Translations under genes and position numbers: made by a program
NCBI GenBank assembly: GCA_041665785.1
Contig: JBAYIE010000001.1
Span: forward strand, 124,001 to 188,000
From: JBAYIE01 sp041665785
Lineage (GTDB): Bacteria > Bacteroidota > Bacteroidia > UKL13-3
Direction of reading: 5' to 3'
Length of the DNA: 64,000 nt
Notes under the pieces: model-generated
Seen by the model: the letters and a program-made list of their open reading frames with translations, nothing else
Told to the model about the DNA's origin: nothing
The model's database searches: none
In this document: positions 30,680 through 39,768 of the stretch, in pieces
Position numbering within the stretch: the stretch's first letter is position 1
Layout of the letters: every line of letters starts with the position of its first letter

Positions 30680-33382
30680 ATGGTAGTGAGTCTGAGGTAT
30701 ATTCATATTATTCGATTGTTGTTATGGGTAATTTTTATTGCCTATGGCTTTGAAGCTTCGGCCACGCATTACCGGGCCGGAGAAATCACATACAAACTTA
30801 TTGATGGCCGGCGTTACGAAATTACTGCTATCACTTATACGGATCCGGATTCCAGAGCCGATGGATCTACCAGTCAGGTTGTCATAGATTGGGGAGATGG
30901 AAGCAGTAGCACGGTTCAACGCTGGAGTACAACTATCTATGCAGATAACCCATCCATCCGGCTGAATATTTATAAAGCAATTCATACGTATGCTACAGAT
31001 GATACTTACGAAATAGGAATGTTTGACCGCAACCGGGTCAATGGAATTTTAAATATCAATGCAGGCAATACGGTGGATTTGGCATTCTATGTATCCAGCA
31101 TTGTAAAAGTAAATTCGTCCATCGGAAATAATCAAAGTCCGGTTTTGCTGAATCCTCCGATTGACAGAGGTTGCAATGGGTTTATTTATGTACATAATCC
31201 TGCAGCATTTGATGCCGACGGAGATTCATTGGTATTTAAATTGATACCACCCAAAATTGCGCCCAAAGAAAACGCCCCTAACTATTCTCATCCTGCTGCA
31301 AGCGACAGTTTTTCACTGGACTCACGCACAGGTAGAATTTATTGGTCGAAACCGGTCATGCATGGAATTTACAATATTGCCATTGAAGTTACAGAGTATC
31401 GTATATTTATGACCAATGGAATTCGTGATGTAAAACCTGTTGGACAGGTGGTTCGCGATATGCAAATTAAAATTGAAGTCTGCGATAATTCACCACCTAT
31501 ATTGGATGAACAGGCATTTGCCTGTGTTAAAGTCGGCAAGCCATTGATCAGGCAGATCAGGGCTGTAGATCCCAACCCCGGTCAGATTGTTCGCATAACT
31601 CCCTTGGGCGGTCCATTTACATTTACTCAACAGGGAGCATTCATCAATCCAAATCCTGGAATTGGACAGGAAATTGCCACCACTACGTTTAACTGGACCC
31701 CCGGTTGCAATGCCATTCGTTTTGAGTCGTATCAGATTTTGTTTAAGGCCAAAGACGATTACACCATGCCATTGGTTGATTACAATGGCTTTTTTGTTAA
31801 AGTAATTGCTCCCGAGCCCCGCAATATTCAGGCAAATCAATTCGGAAACAATGCCTTTAAGTTAAGCTGGACTAAAGACACTTGCGCTCTGGCTACAAAG
31901 TATTACGTATACAGAAGAATCGACAGTTCGCATTGGAATCCCGACCCATGTGAAAGGGGAGTGCCGGCCTATACCGGGTTTTTAAAGATCGGTGAAATAC
32001 AAACTGCATCAAATCCCGATGATACCGTTTTTATTGACAACAATAAAAATCAAGGTCTTTCACCCCTGATCCGCTATTGCTACAGGGTGGTATCTGTTTA
32101 CCCATCCAGAAATGATCGCGGTGGTGTCATAGCCGGAATGGAGTCAGAAAGTTTTGCATCTGCTGAAGTGTGCAATACCATCATTCGCAGCAAACCAATT
32201 ATTACCAAAGCTAGTATACGATATACTGATAGCCTGATGGGATCGATTCAACTGGATTGGCTTCGTCCGGATACCCTGGATACCCTTAACTACAAACCGC
32301 CATATAAATTAATTTTTAAAAGAGGTACACAGGCCAACGCGCTTACCCCTTTTGCCACAGCAACTTACCAAAGTTTTTCTGCAATACCCGATTCTTCGCT
32401 TTTGGATTCGATGCTCAATACCCGCGATAAGGTGTATTGGTATGCCATTGAATTAAAAGCATCGGTCAACGGTGAGGAATTGCTTGCCGACTGGAGTCCT
32501 TCTGCATCAACCCTAAGAACCAGAGTTTATTCAACTGACAACGCCAATTTGCTTTCCTGGTCGGCCGATGTTCCATGGCAGAATGATTCTTTTATAGTAT
32601 ACCGTGAAAATCTGTTTGGGAATTTTGAAGAAGTCGCACGAACCAAACTGGCTGTTTATGCAGATACCGGTCTGATCAATGGCGTTTCCTATTGTTATCG
32701 AATTGAGTCTATAGGAAAATATCCATTGTTGCCTTTACGGATAGCGAATTTCTCACAACGCATATGTGGAACACCTATCGATACCATTCCTCCTTGTCCA
32801 CCTTTGCTCACAGTAATTCCTCCCTGTTCCGATTTTCAGCATTATGAAAATGTTCTTACCTGGATTCCGCAAATCGAATGTGCGGAAGATGTGGTGCGGT
32901 ACCTGATTTATTTCAAACCCAATGCAGACAGCGAGTATGAGTTGATCAGCACAGTTGCCAATACCGTTCAATTGTATGTGGATATCAGAGAAATCCTGAA
33001 GAAATCCATTGCCGGTTGTTACGCTGTAATTGGTGTCGACTCTTTTGAGAACCGCAGTAGTTTTGCCAACGCAATTTGCATCGACAATTGTCCTGAATAC
33101 CGGCTTCCCAATGTATTTACACCAAACGATGATCAGGTCAATGACCTGTTTATTCCTTTTCCATATCGTTTCATTGATCATATTCAGATACGGATCTTTA
33201 ACCGGTGGGGCGAAGAGGTTTTTCAAACAGATAATATTGATGTACGTTGGGATGGGAAAGATTTGCAAAAGGGAATACCAGTAAACGATGGAATTTATTT
33301 TTATGTTTGCGAGGTGTACGAGAATTATCTGAATGGACTGCGAAAACGGATAATTCGGGGTACCGTTCAAATCATCAGATAG
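30680..33382 (+). CDS. Large secreted adhesin-like protein with T9SS type B (gliding motility-associated) C-terminal domain
   Basis: A protein of about 900 residues. The ATG at 30680 precedes a signal sequence (LLLWVIFIAYGFEASA). The first 100 residues include a PKD-like segment (VVIDWGDGSSSTVQRW). The middle contains fibronectin-like repeats with NVLTW and similar strand motifs. The last 95 residues (NVFTPNDDQVNDLF, IRIFNRWGEEVF, WDGKDLQKG, DGIYFYVCEV) match the CHU_C-type domain that routes proteins through type IX secretion and is common on gliding-motility adhesins. Its stop TAG overlaps the GTG start of the riboflavin synthase by one base. Confidence 0.85.
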   Translation: MVVSLRYIHIIRLLLWVIFIAYGFEASATHYRAGEITYKLIDGRRYEITAITYTDPDSRADGSTSQVVIDWGDGSSSTVQRWSTTIYADNPSIRLNIYKAIHTYATDDTYEIGMFDRNRVNGILNINAGNTVDLAFYVSSIVKVNSSIGNNQSPVLLNPPIDRGCNGFIYVHNPAAFDADGDSLVFKLIPPKIAPKENAPNYSHPAASDSFSLDSRTGRIYWSKPVMHGIYNIAIEVTEYRIFMTNGIRDVKPVGQVVRDMQIKIEVCDNSPPILDEQAFACVKVGKPLIRQIRAVDPNPGQIVRITPLGGPFTFTQQGAFINPNPGIGQEIATTTFNWTPGCNAIRFESYQILFKAKDDYTMPLVDYNGFFVKVIAPEPRNIQANQFGNNAFKLSWTKDTCALATKYYVYRRIDSSHWNPDPCERGVPAYTGFLKIGEIQTASNPDDTVFIDNNKNQGLSPLIRYCYRVVSVYPSRNDRGGVIAGMESESFASAEVCNTIIRSKPIITKASIRYTDSLMGSIQLDWLRPDTLDTLNYKPPYKLIFKRGTQANALTPFATATYQSFSAIPDSSLLDSMLNTRDKVYWYAIELKASVNGEELLADWSPSASTLRTRVYSTDNANLLSWSADVPWQNDSFIVYRENLFGNFEEVARTKLAVYADTGLINGVSYCYRIESIGKYPLLPLRIANFSQRICGTPIDTIPPCPPLLTVIPPCSDFQHYENVLTWIPQIECAEDVVRYLIYFKPNADSEYELISTVANTVQLYVDIREILKKSIAGCYAVIGVDSFENRSSFANAICIDNCPEYRLPNVFTPNDDQVNDLFIPFPYRFIDHIQIRIFNRWGEEVFQTDNIDVRWDGKDLQKGIPVNDGIYFYVCEVYENYLNGLRKRIIRGTVQIIR

Positions 33383-33978
33383 TGTTTACAGGAATCATTG
33401 AATCGCTGGGCATTGTACAGCAAACAGAACAGGCAGGAACCAACCGTAATCTATGGATCAGCGTTCCTTTTATCGACGAAATTAAAATTGATCAGAGTAT
33501 TGCACATAACGGCGTATGCCTGACGGTGGTGGCGAAAAGTGATTCGGCGTATAAAGTTACTGCAATCGCCGAAACCCTGAAACTTACCAATCTGGGTGCA
33601 TTAGTACCCGGCGACCGTGTTAACCTTGAACGGTGTCTGAGAGCCAACGGTCGTTTCGACGGGCATATGGTACAAGGCCATGTAGATGGCCAGGCGATAT
33701 GCCGCAGAGTGGAATCAAACAACGGAAGCTGGGAATATACTTTTCATATGGATCATCCTGATTTTAATAAACTGGTTGTTCAGAAAGGTTCAATATGCAT
33801 CAATGGGGTAAGTCTTACTGTTACAGCTGTTGGTGAAAATTCATTTGATGTGGCAATTATTCCTTTTACTTACGAGCATACCAATCTGAACCGCATCGGT
33901 GCTGGTGATTCCGTAAATATTGAGTTCGATATTTTAGGAAAATACATAGCACATCAGCTTGAATTGCGCATCTCCTGA
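33382..33978 (+). CDS. ribE: Riboflavin synthase, alpha chain
   Basis: Makes riboflavin by dismutation of two 6,7-dimethyl-8-ribityllumazines. The real start is the GTG at 33382 that yields M-FTGIIESLGIV, the universal N-terminus of this family; longer frames run back into the preceding gene. The protein has 198 residues in two duplicated lumazine-binding barrels, with GRFDGHMVQGHVDG near 92 closing the first and KGSICINGVSLTV opening the second. Translation is probably coupled to the upstream T9SS gene through the TAGTG overlap. No FMN riboswitch is seen nearby. Confidence 0.95.
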   Translation: MFTGIIESLGIVQQTEQAGTNRNLWISVPFIDEIKIDQSIAHNGVCLTVVAKSDSAYKVTAIAETLKLTNLGALVPGDRVNLERCLRANGRFDGHMVQGHVDGQAICRRVESNNGSWEYTFHMDHPDFNKLVVQKGSICINGVSLTVTAVGENSFDVAIIPFTYEHTNLNRIGAGDSVNIEFDILGKYIAHQLELRIS

Positions 33979-34057
33979 TGGAAGTATCGTCTTCCGGTAT
34001 AGTCGAATAATACACAACTTGTTGAAATCATGCTCCTTTTGAGTTAGGGGCTTAAAG

Positions 34058-34065
34058 TATTTTCG
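34058..34065 (+). promoter_or_regulatory. Promoter-like box for the glycosyltransferase
   Basis: TATTTTCG, one base off the TAnnTTTG consensus, 6 nt before the ATG at 34072. The same variant precedes sucC at 57867. Confidence 0.3.
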
Positions 34066-34071
34066 TGCATT

Positions 34072-35196
34072 ATGTACGTTGATTTACTATTTAAAGCGGG
34101 GATGGTGTTTTTTGTCCTGATGGTTCTGGTTCAGTTGGGATATATTTGGATTGTCTTTGGCAAACTGGCTTTCTATAAAGATATCTATCCGGTAAGTGCA
34201 ACGGAAGAGCCGGTTTCAGTCATCATCGCTGCACGCAACGAATACGAAAATCTGAAGCATAAGCTGGTGCATGTTCTCGAGCAGGATTATCCTGTATTTG
34301 AAGTAATTGTAGTGAATGATTGTTCCTGGGACGAAAGCCAAAAGTTCCTGGAGGACATGCAGCTGCAGTATAAACACCTGAAAGTTTCGCAATTGGTTGA
34401 ACAGGAGAAATACCCAACCGGAAAGAAATTCGCGTTAACGATTGGCATCAAAGCCGCCATGTATGAAAATTTATTGTTTACGGATGCAGATTGTATACCG
34501 GCCAGTAATCAATGGATCCGTCTTATGCAGCGGAGGTTTGTGCAAGGCAAAGAAATTGTACTCGGATTCGCACCTTATAATCGCAGAAAGGGATTCCTGA
34601 ATGTATTTATTCGATTCGAAACACTCATGACCGCCTTTTATTATGTTGGATTCGCGGTTTTAAAAAATGCATTTATGGGCAAAGGGGGGAATATGGCTTA
34701 TTACCGTCCTTTGTTTTTCAAGCATAAGGGGTTTGCAAGCCATCAGCATATTCTATCGGGCAACGACGATTTGTTTATCAATCAGGCAGCCACGGCTAAT
34801 AATGTTTCCATTGAACTTTCTCCGGAGAGTTTTGTGTATACCGATGCCAAGGAGAATTATACTGCATTTAGCCGGCAAAAGTCAAGACACATGACTACCG
34901 GTAAGTACTACAAGTCAAAACATAAATGGATGTTGGGAACGTTTTATGCTTCCCTTCTTTTCTTTTATATTTCCTGGATTGGTCTTTGGGTATTGAAACC
35001 AGAATGGTGGCCGTATCTTTTAACAGGATACGGAGTTCGTTTAATATGCCAATACCTGGTGTATTATAAAGCTGCACTGCGTTTAAAATGCACGCAGGTT
35101 GTGGCTTTTCTGCCGGTTCTTGATCTGTTGTATGTATTTTATATGTATTATTTTGGTACGAAGGGCTATTTTACCCGGAAACCAAAAGTATGGTGA
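34072..35196 (+). CDS. Membrane glycosyltransferase, family 2
   Basis: 374 residues. A first transmembrane helix (about 8-30) precedes the GT-A domain: VSVIIAARNEYENL near 45, VIVVNDCSWD near 78, and TDADCIPAS near 140 with the metal-binding DxD. A conserved GGNMAY lies near 205 and a late acidic SGNDDLFI near 230. Helices near 285-310 and 315-345 end the chain. Such enzymes build polysaccharide or glycolipid from nucleotide sugars on the cytoplasmic face. The acceptor is unknown. It is followed by a small lipoprotein gene after 50 nt. Confidence 0.85.
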   Translation: MYVDLLFKAGMVFFVLMVLVQLGYIWIVFGKLAFYKDIYPVSATEEPVSVIIAARNEYENLKHKLVHVLEQDYPVFEVIVVNDCSWDESQKFLEDMQLQYKHLKVSQLVEQEKYPTGKKFALTIGIKAAMYENLLFTDADCIPASNQWIRLMQRRFVQGKEIVLGFAPYNRRKGFLNVFIRFETLMTAFYYVGFAVLKNAFMGKGGNMAYYRPLFFKHKGFASHQHILSGNDDLFINQAATANNVSIELSPESFVYTDAKENYTAFSRQKSRHMTTGKYYKSKHKWMLGTFYASLLFFYISWIGLWVLKPEWWPYLLTGYGVRLICQYLVYYKAALRLKCTQVVAFLPVLDLLYVFYMYYFGTKGYFTRKPKVW

Positions 35197-35246
35197 TGCA
35201 ATAGAATAACTCCTGATGCGTTAATTTTACCATTCTGCAAAGCTAC

Positions 35247-35402
35247 ATGAAGAACGGAAAATTGTTACTAAAACTCTTTGTTTCAGGTCTTATCCTGATT
35301 ATACTTTCGTCATCCTGTGCGCAACGATTCTGGTTCAGGAAAAAAGTGAATCTGGAGAAAGATAGCACACAAATCGACAAGGAATACCGGATTGTTTGGT
35401 AA
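35247..35402 (+). CDS. Small lipoprotein of 51 residues
   Basis: A short gene that is easily missed. It reads MKNGKLLLKLFVSGLILI and continues through ILSSSCAQ, a lipobox-like cleavage site with cysteine at residue 24. The 27-residue mature tail is strongly basic then acidic (FWFRKKVNLEKDSTQ). The reading frame is intact over 52 codons including TAA. It lies between a glycosyltransferase and a BatA-domain gene, with 31 nt to the latter, so it may be co-transcribed. The function is unknown. Confidence 0.6.
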   Translation: MKNGKLLLKLFVSGLILIILSSSCAQRFWFRKKVNLEKDSTQIDKEYRIVW

Positions 35403-35433
35403 TTATACATTCAGATTAAGTACTTTGTAAGCC

Positions 35434-37446
35434 ATGCAGTTTCTCTATCCTTCATTTTTATTTGCCTTATTCAGTTTGTTGATTCCGGTGATTATTCACC
35501 TGTTCAATTTCAGAAAATACAAACATGTTGTTTTTAGCGATATCCGGTTTCTGCGGCAAATTGAAGAAACATCAAAATCACGTCGCCGTTTGCGCGATTG
35601 GCTTATTCTCGCCTGTCGGTTATTTGCTTTGTTTTTCCTGGTACTGGCCTTTGCGCAACCTTTTATTCCGGTATCAGAAAAAAGTGGAATGTCAACAAAC
35701 AAGACAGCATTTATTTATATAGACAATTCATTTTCCATGTTGCAGGAAGGCAACAATGGCCCATTGATTGAAACAGCCAAGGAAAAGGCGCGGGGCATTG
35801 TAGAAGCATTGGGCAATGAAGGGCAATGTTGTATCGTAACCAATAAGCGAAGCAGTTTACGCTGGACAAGCAAATCCGAATCGATCCAGCGCATTGATGA
35901 AATTGCCGTTGTTCCGTTTCAGAAAGATTTGACACAGGTACAACGGGAAGTGAGAGAAGCACACGTAGGTAAGGAAAATTCAGGCAAACAGGTATATGTA
36001 GTTTCTGATTTTCAGAGTTCCGCCTTAAAAGCAAGCCGGATTATTCCGGATACAGCTTTTCAATGGAATTATCTCCTTACTCAGGGCGAGCTGGCAGCGA
36101 ATCTATATATCGATTCCATTTGGATGAAGAACCCGTTGGTGCGCTCTGGCAAGCCGGTTCAATTGTTTTTCAGGATCCGCAATGAGTCCGATCAGCCTGC
36201 TCAGGATATTACCGTGACTTTGCGTATCAATGGAATGCAGAAAGGATTACGAAAAACAGATATTGGGGCAAAAGGATCTGCCGAAACGTCTATCACTTAT
36301 GATGCATTGGAAGGATGGCAGCAGGGAGAGTTGTCCATTGAAGATTTTCCGCTCGTTTTCGATGATCATCTTTATTTTGTTTTAAATGCGGCCGGAGCTT
36401 CTAAGGTCTTGTGCGTAAATCAGAACAACAGAAATGAACCCCTAAAACGATTGCTGTCCGGGGATCCTGATTTTAGTTTTCAGGAGGTGAATCAACATGC
36501 GATTGATTATAGTCATATCAACGATTTTCAATTGATTGTATTGAATGAACTTTCTTCAATTTCGACCGGATTTGCTGACGAAATCAGGCGATATGCAGAA
36601 CAGGGCGGTCAGGTATTGATGATTCCCCCTGTTTCAGCTAAACCCGATGAATCCGTGAATTCCTTACTTCGTCAATTACACAGTGTTACCATTGGACCCT
36701 TGCAAACAAATGAATTACGGATGGCAACCATGAATAAGTCGGATCCGTTTTTTAAAGATGTATTTCTCAAAATTCCGACACATGTAGATCCGCCTGTGGT
36801 TAAACAATGTTACACTTTACAGGTAGTTGAGGGCACAAACGGGCGGCCCCTTCTCCAACTCAATAATCAGCAACCCTTTATGTGGGTGAATGCATTGGCA
36901 AAAGGTAAAGTGTTTGTGAGTTCAGTTCCATTTCATGCCTCTTTTTCCAACTTTTTTGAACATGCTTTATTTGTGCCAACTATTCTTAAAATGGCACTCG
37001 GAAGTGGAAAGGTTATTCCATTATACCATGTGTTGGGAGAAACAAAACCGGTACCCGTATTTCTTTCAGGAACCGAAAGCAAACTCTTGCAATTAACCGG
37101 AGAAGGTTTCTCATTAGCCGGCGAACGAATGCAAAGAAACGGACAATCGTTTTTGAATATACCTGTGCAACTCGACAAACCGGGTATTTACCAGATTGCA
37201 TCACTCAACGAGCCTGCGCAAATGAAAATCGCCTTTAATTATAACCGTGAAGAATCTCAGATGCAAATGGATCGGGAAGCAGATTTGGAAAAGCATGCTC
37301 ATGTTCTGTTTGCTTCAACGGATGTTCAAAGCATCAAAGGCAGCATTAGGTCACAACAAAACGGGAAAGAATTGTGGCGTTGGATGCTTTTGCTGACTTT
37401 TCTGTTTTTACTTGCAGAAATGATCCTATTGCGCTGGATGAAATAA
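35434..37446 (+). CDS. BatA-domain membrane protein
   Basis: 670 residues. The N-terminal aerotolerance (BatA) domain is unmistakable: MQFLYPSFLFALFSLLIPVI, then HLFNFRKYKHVVFSDIRFL, and a second helix near 55-75 before AQPFIP. Residues 85-250 resemble a von Willebrand A-like fold (AFIYIDNSFSM near 92, VYVVSDFQSS near 190), but the MIDAS motif DxSxS is DNSFS. A C-terminal helix (about 645-665) anchors it again. Such proteins are found in BatA-BatE stress loci, but this orphan copy has no Bat partners nearby. Confidence 0.82.
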   Translation: MQFLYPSFLFALFSLLIPVIIHLFNFRKYKHVVFSDIRFLRQIEETSKSRRRLRDWLILACRLFALFFLVLAFAQPFIPVSEKSGMSTNKTAFIYIDNSFSMLQEGNNGPLIETAKEKARGIVEALGNEGQCCIVTNKRSSLRWTSKSESIQRIDEIAVVPFQKDLTQVQREVREAHVGKENSGKQVYVVSDFQSSALKASRIIPDTAFQWNYLLTQGELAANLYIDSIWMKNPLVRSGKPVQLFFRIRNESDQPAQDITVTLRINGMQKGLRKTDIGAKGSAETSITYDALEGWQQGELSIEDFPLVFDDHLYFVLNAAGASKVLCVNQNNRNEPLKRLLSGDPDFSFQEVNQHAIDYSHINDFQLIVLNELSSISTGFADEIRRYAEQGGQVLMIPPVSAKPDESVNSLLRQLHSVTIGPLQTNELRMATMNKSDPFFKDVFLKIPTHVDPPVVKQCYTLQVVEGTNGRPLLQLNNQQPFMWVNALAKGKVFVSSVPFHASFSNFFEHALFVPTILKMALGSGKVIPLYHVLGETKPVPVFLSGTESKLLQLTGEGFSLAGERMQRNGQSFLNIPVQLDKPGIYQIASLNEPAQMKIAFNYNREESQMQMDREADLEKHAHVLFASTDVQSIKGSIRSQQNGKELWRWMLLLTFLFLLAEMILLRWMK

Positions 37447-37500
37447 GTCCTTTTTTGGTAAGTTCTTCAGCCATTCAACGGGAATGCTTATTTTAGCACC

Positions 37501-39654
37501 ATGAAAAAACTCATTCTGGGATTTCTTTCCACCGCATTGTTTTTGGTGTTGAGTTCTCATACCAACAAAAAAGCCGATGAAGGCATGTTCCTGTTATCGG
37601 ATCTGAAGAATATAGATCTTCAAAAAATAGGATTAAAGATTGCTCCGGAAGAACTGTATAATCCAAATGGCACCAGTCTGATTGATGCCATTGTTCGCGT
37701 TGGTGGTTGCACCGGTTCCTTTGTTTCCAACGAAGGATTGATTGTAACAAATCATCATTGCGCATTTGGCTTTGTACAAGCTATCAGTTCTACCAAAAAC
37801 AATTATATAAAAAATGGTTTTTTAGCTGGCAATAGAGAACAGGAAGTTCAGGCTAAAGGATTAATTTGTAAAATCACACAAAGCTACGAGGATGTTTCCA
37901 GCAAAGTTCTATCCGGGACAACAGAGATTACTGATCCCGGACAACGATTACAAAAGATTAAAGAAAACCTTAAAAAGATAACAGAATTCGAGAATGCAAA
38001 TCATCCTGCATTGCAATGTGAGATATCAGAAATGTTTACAGGCCGTACCTATATTTTATTCCGGTATCAGTTATTGAAAGACGTACGGTTGGTATATGTT
38101 CCGGCGAGGAGCATAGGAGAATTCGGTGGTGAACTGGATAATTGGGTATGGCCGCGCCATTCAGGAGATTTCGCCTTTTTGCGCGCTTATGTTGCGCCGG
38201 ATGGAAGTGGAGCTGAATACAGCGAAAAGAATATTCCGTTTAAGCCTAAAAAATTTTTAAAAGTGAATGCAAAAGGCGTACGCGAAAATGATTTTGTTTT
38301 TGTACTGGGATATCCGGGTCGTACGTTTCGTCATCAACCTGCAGCTTTTTATCAGTACCACGAACAATATATGCTGAAATATATCAGCGACTTGTTTGAC
38401 TGGCAAATTTCAACCATGGAGGCGTTGGGAAAAAACAACGACAGCCTGCAAATCCGATATGCCGGGAAAATAAAATCGTTAGCCAATGTTACCAAAAACT
38501 ACAAAGGAAAATTGCAGGGATTCCGTAGGGGCGGATTGACCGCCTCAAAGAAAAAGGATGAACAGGAATTGCAACAGTTTATTATGACCAACGAAGCATT
38601 GAAAGTGAAATATGCACATGTCATTCCGCGCATCAATGATTTATACGGCAGTATTATTGAAACTGCCAACCGCAATATGTGGTTCGGACAAATTTATTCC
38701 GTTTGTCCTTCTATCGGATTCGCCTCCACTTTAGCCACTGTTAAAAAGCAATACCTGTCATTGGATGAGAAAGACCGGGCCGAATATGTAAAGAAAACCC
38801 TTCCCAAAATCAGGGCTGCATTAAGTAAATATGAAAGCCAGTTGGATGAACCCTTTGAAACGGCCGCATTTGCCAAAATGGTCAGCGATGCACAAGTTTT
38901 TAATGCCGACAATCATATAAAATTTGCTTCCTCTATAGAGAGTGGATCCGGAAAACAAGGGGTACAGAAATATTATGCAGGGATATTGAAAAAGTCAAAA
39001 CTCACTCAATTTGCGGTCATGGAGAAGATGTATGAAAAGGCTCCCGAAAAGCTATTCACGCTGAATGACCCGTTGATTGCTCTGGTTGAAACATTGAATG
39101 CCGAGGTGTCTTCAGACGATGAAATGGAACAACAACGTGAAGCAGAATTGAACCAATTGATGGCCAACTATGTGGATATGAAAAGTATCTGGAAAGCAAA
39201 GCAATTCGTACCCGACGCCAATTCAACATTGAGGTTTACTTATGGTTATATTAAAGGTTACTGGCCAAACGATGGCGATTACAATGCTCCGATTACTACT
39301 TTGAAAGGAGTAATTGAAAAGGAAGACGGAAAGGAATACGAATTAATGGAAGTTATTAAAGAACTTTATGCCCAGCGCGATTATGGCAATTACCTGCATC
39401 CGGATTTGAATGAATTGCCTGTGAATATTTTGTATAATCTGGATACAACAGGGGGCAACAGTGGGAGCCCGGTTTTGAATGCCTATGGAGAGTTGATCGG
39501 TGTGAATTTTGATCGTGCTTATACTGCAACAATAAACGACTATGCATGGAACGAAAGCTACAGCCGAAGTGTGGGTGTAGATGTCCGTTACATGCTATGG
39601 ATTCTGCAGAAGGTGGCCAAAGCAGATCATATATTGATTGAAATGGGTATCTAG
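37501..39654 (+). CDS. S46 dipeptidyl peptidase, DPP11-like
   Basis: 717 residues with a signal peptide (MKKLILGFLSTALFLVLSS). It is a chymotrypsin-fold exopeptidase that removes dipeptides from the N-terminus of peptides in the periplasm. The catalytic His lies in VTNHHCAFG (residues 85-86) and the Ser is S654 in GGNSGSPV. R672, 18 residues after the Ser in VNFDR, sits at the position where Arg marks DPP11 (Asp/Glu at P1) and Gly marks DPP7. The later DYAWNESYSRS is also typical. It ends shortly before a bidirectional terminator. Confidence 0.93.
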   Translation: MKKLILGFLSTALFLVLSSHTNKKADEGMFLLSDLKNIDLQKIGLKIAPEELYNPNGTSLIDAIVRVGGCTGSFVSNEGLIVTNHHCAFGFVQAISSTKNNYIKNGFLAGNREQEVQAKGLICKITQSYEDVSSKVLSGTTEITDPGQRLQKIKENLKKITEFENANHPALQCEISEMFTGRTYILFRYQLLKDVRLVYVPARSIGEFGGELDNWVWPRHSGDFAFLRAYVAPDGSGAEYSEKNIPFKPKKFLKVNAKGVRENDFVFVLGYPGRTFRHQPAAFYQYHEQYMLKYISDLFDWQISTMEALGKNNDSLQIRYAGKIKSLANVTKNYKGKLQGFRRGGLTASKKKDEQELQQFIMTNEALKVKYAHVIPRINDLYGSIIETANRNMWFGQIYSVCPSIGFASTLATVKKQYLSLDEKDRAEYVKKTLPKIRAALSKYESQLDEPFETAAFAKMVSDAQVFNADNHIKFASSIESGSGKQGVQKYYAGILKKSKLTQFAVMEKMYEKAPEKLFTLNDPLIALVETLNAEVSSDDEMEQQREAELNQLMANYVDMKSIWKAKQFVPDANSTLRFTYGYIKGYWPNDGDYNAPITTLKGVIEKEDGKEYELMEVIKELYAQRDYGNYLHPDLNELPVNILYNLDTTGGNSGSPVLNAYGELIGVNFDRAYTATINDYAWNESYSRSVGVDVRYMLWILQKVAKADHILIEMGI

Positions 39655-39716
39655 AAATTTATTGTAAATGAGTTCGTGTTCTGACTTTTAACATCAGCAT
39701 ATTCTCTGCACTTAAG

Positions 39717-39762
39717 AAAAAAACAGGCTGCATACCGTATAAGTATGCAGCCTGTTTTTTTT
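39717..39762. terminator. Bidirectional terminator between convergent genes
   Basis: A 15-bp perfect stem (39721-39735 with 39743-39757) and a 7-nt loop, extended by A and T runs on both sides. It serves the S46 peptidase on the plus strand and the T9SS gene on the minus strand. Confidence 0.85.
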
Positions 39763-39768
39763 AGTTAT

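Noticed and set aside
32753..33370. A 205-codon minus-strand frame inside the large T9SS gene
   Set aside because: It is antisense to a confidently assigned C-terminal sorting domain and looks like a shadow frame.
33247..33381. The upstream extension of the riboflavin synthase frame
   Set aside because: It overlaps the sorting domain of the previous gene, while the GTG at 33382 gives the conserved family N-terminus.
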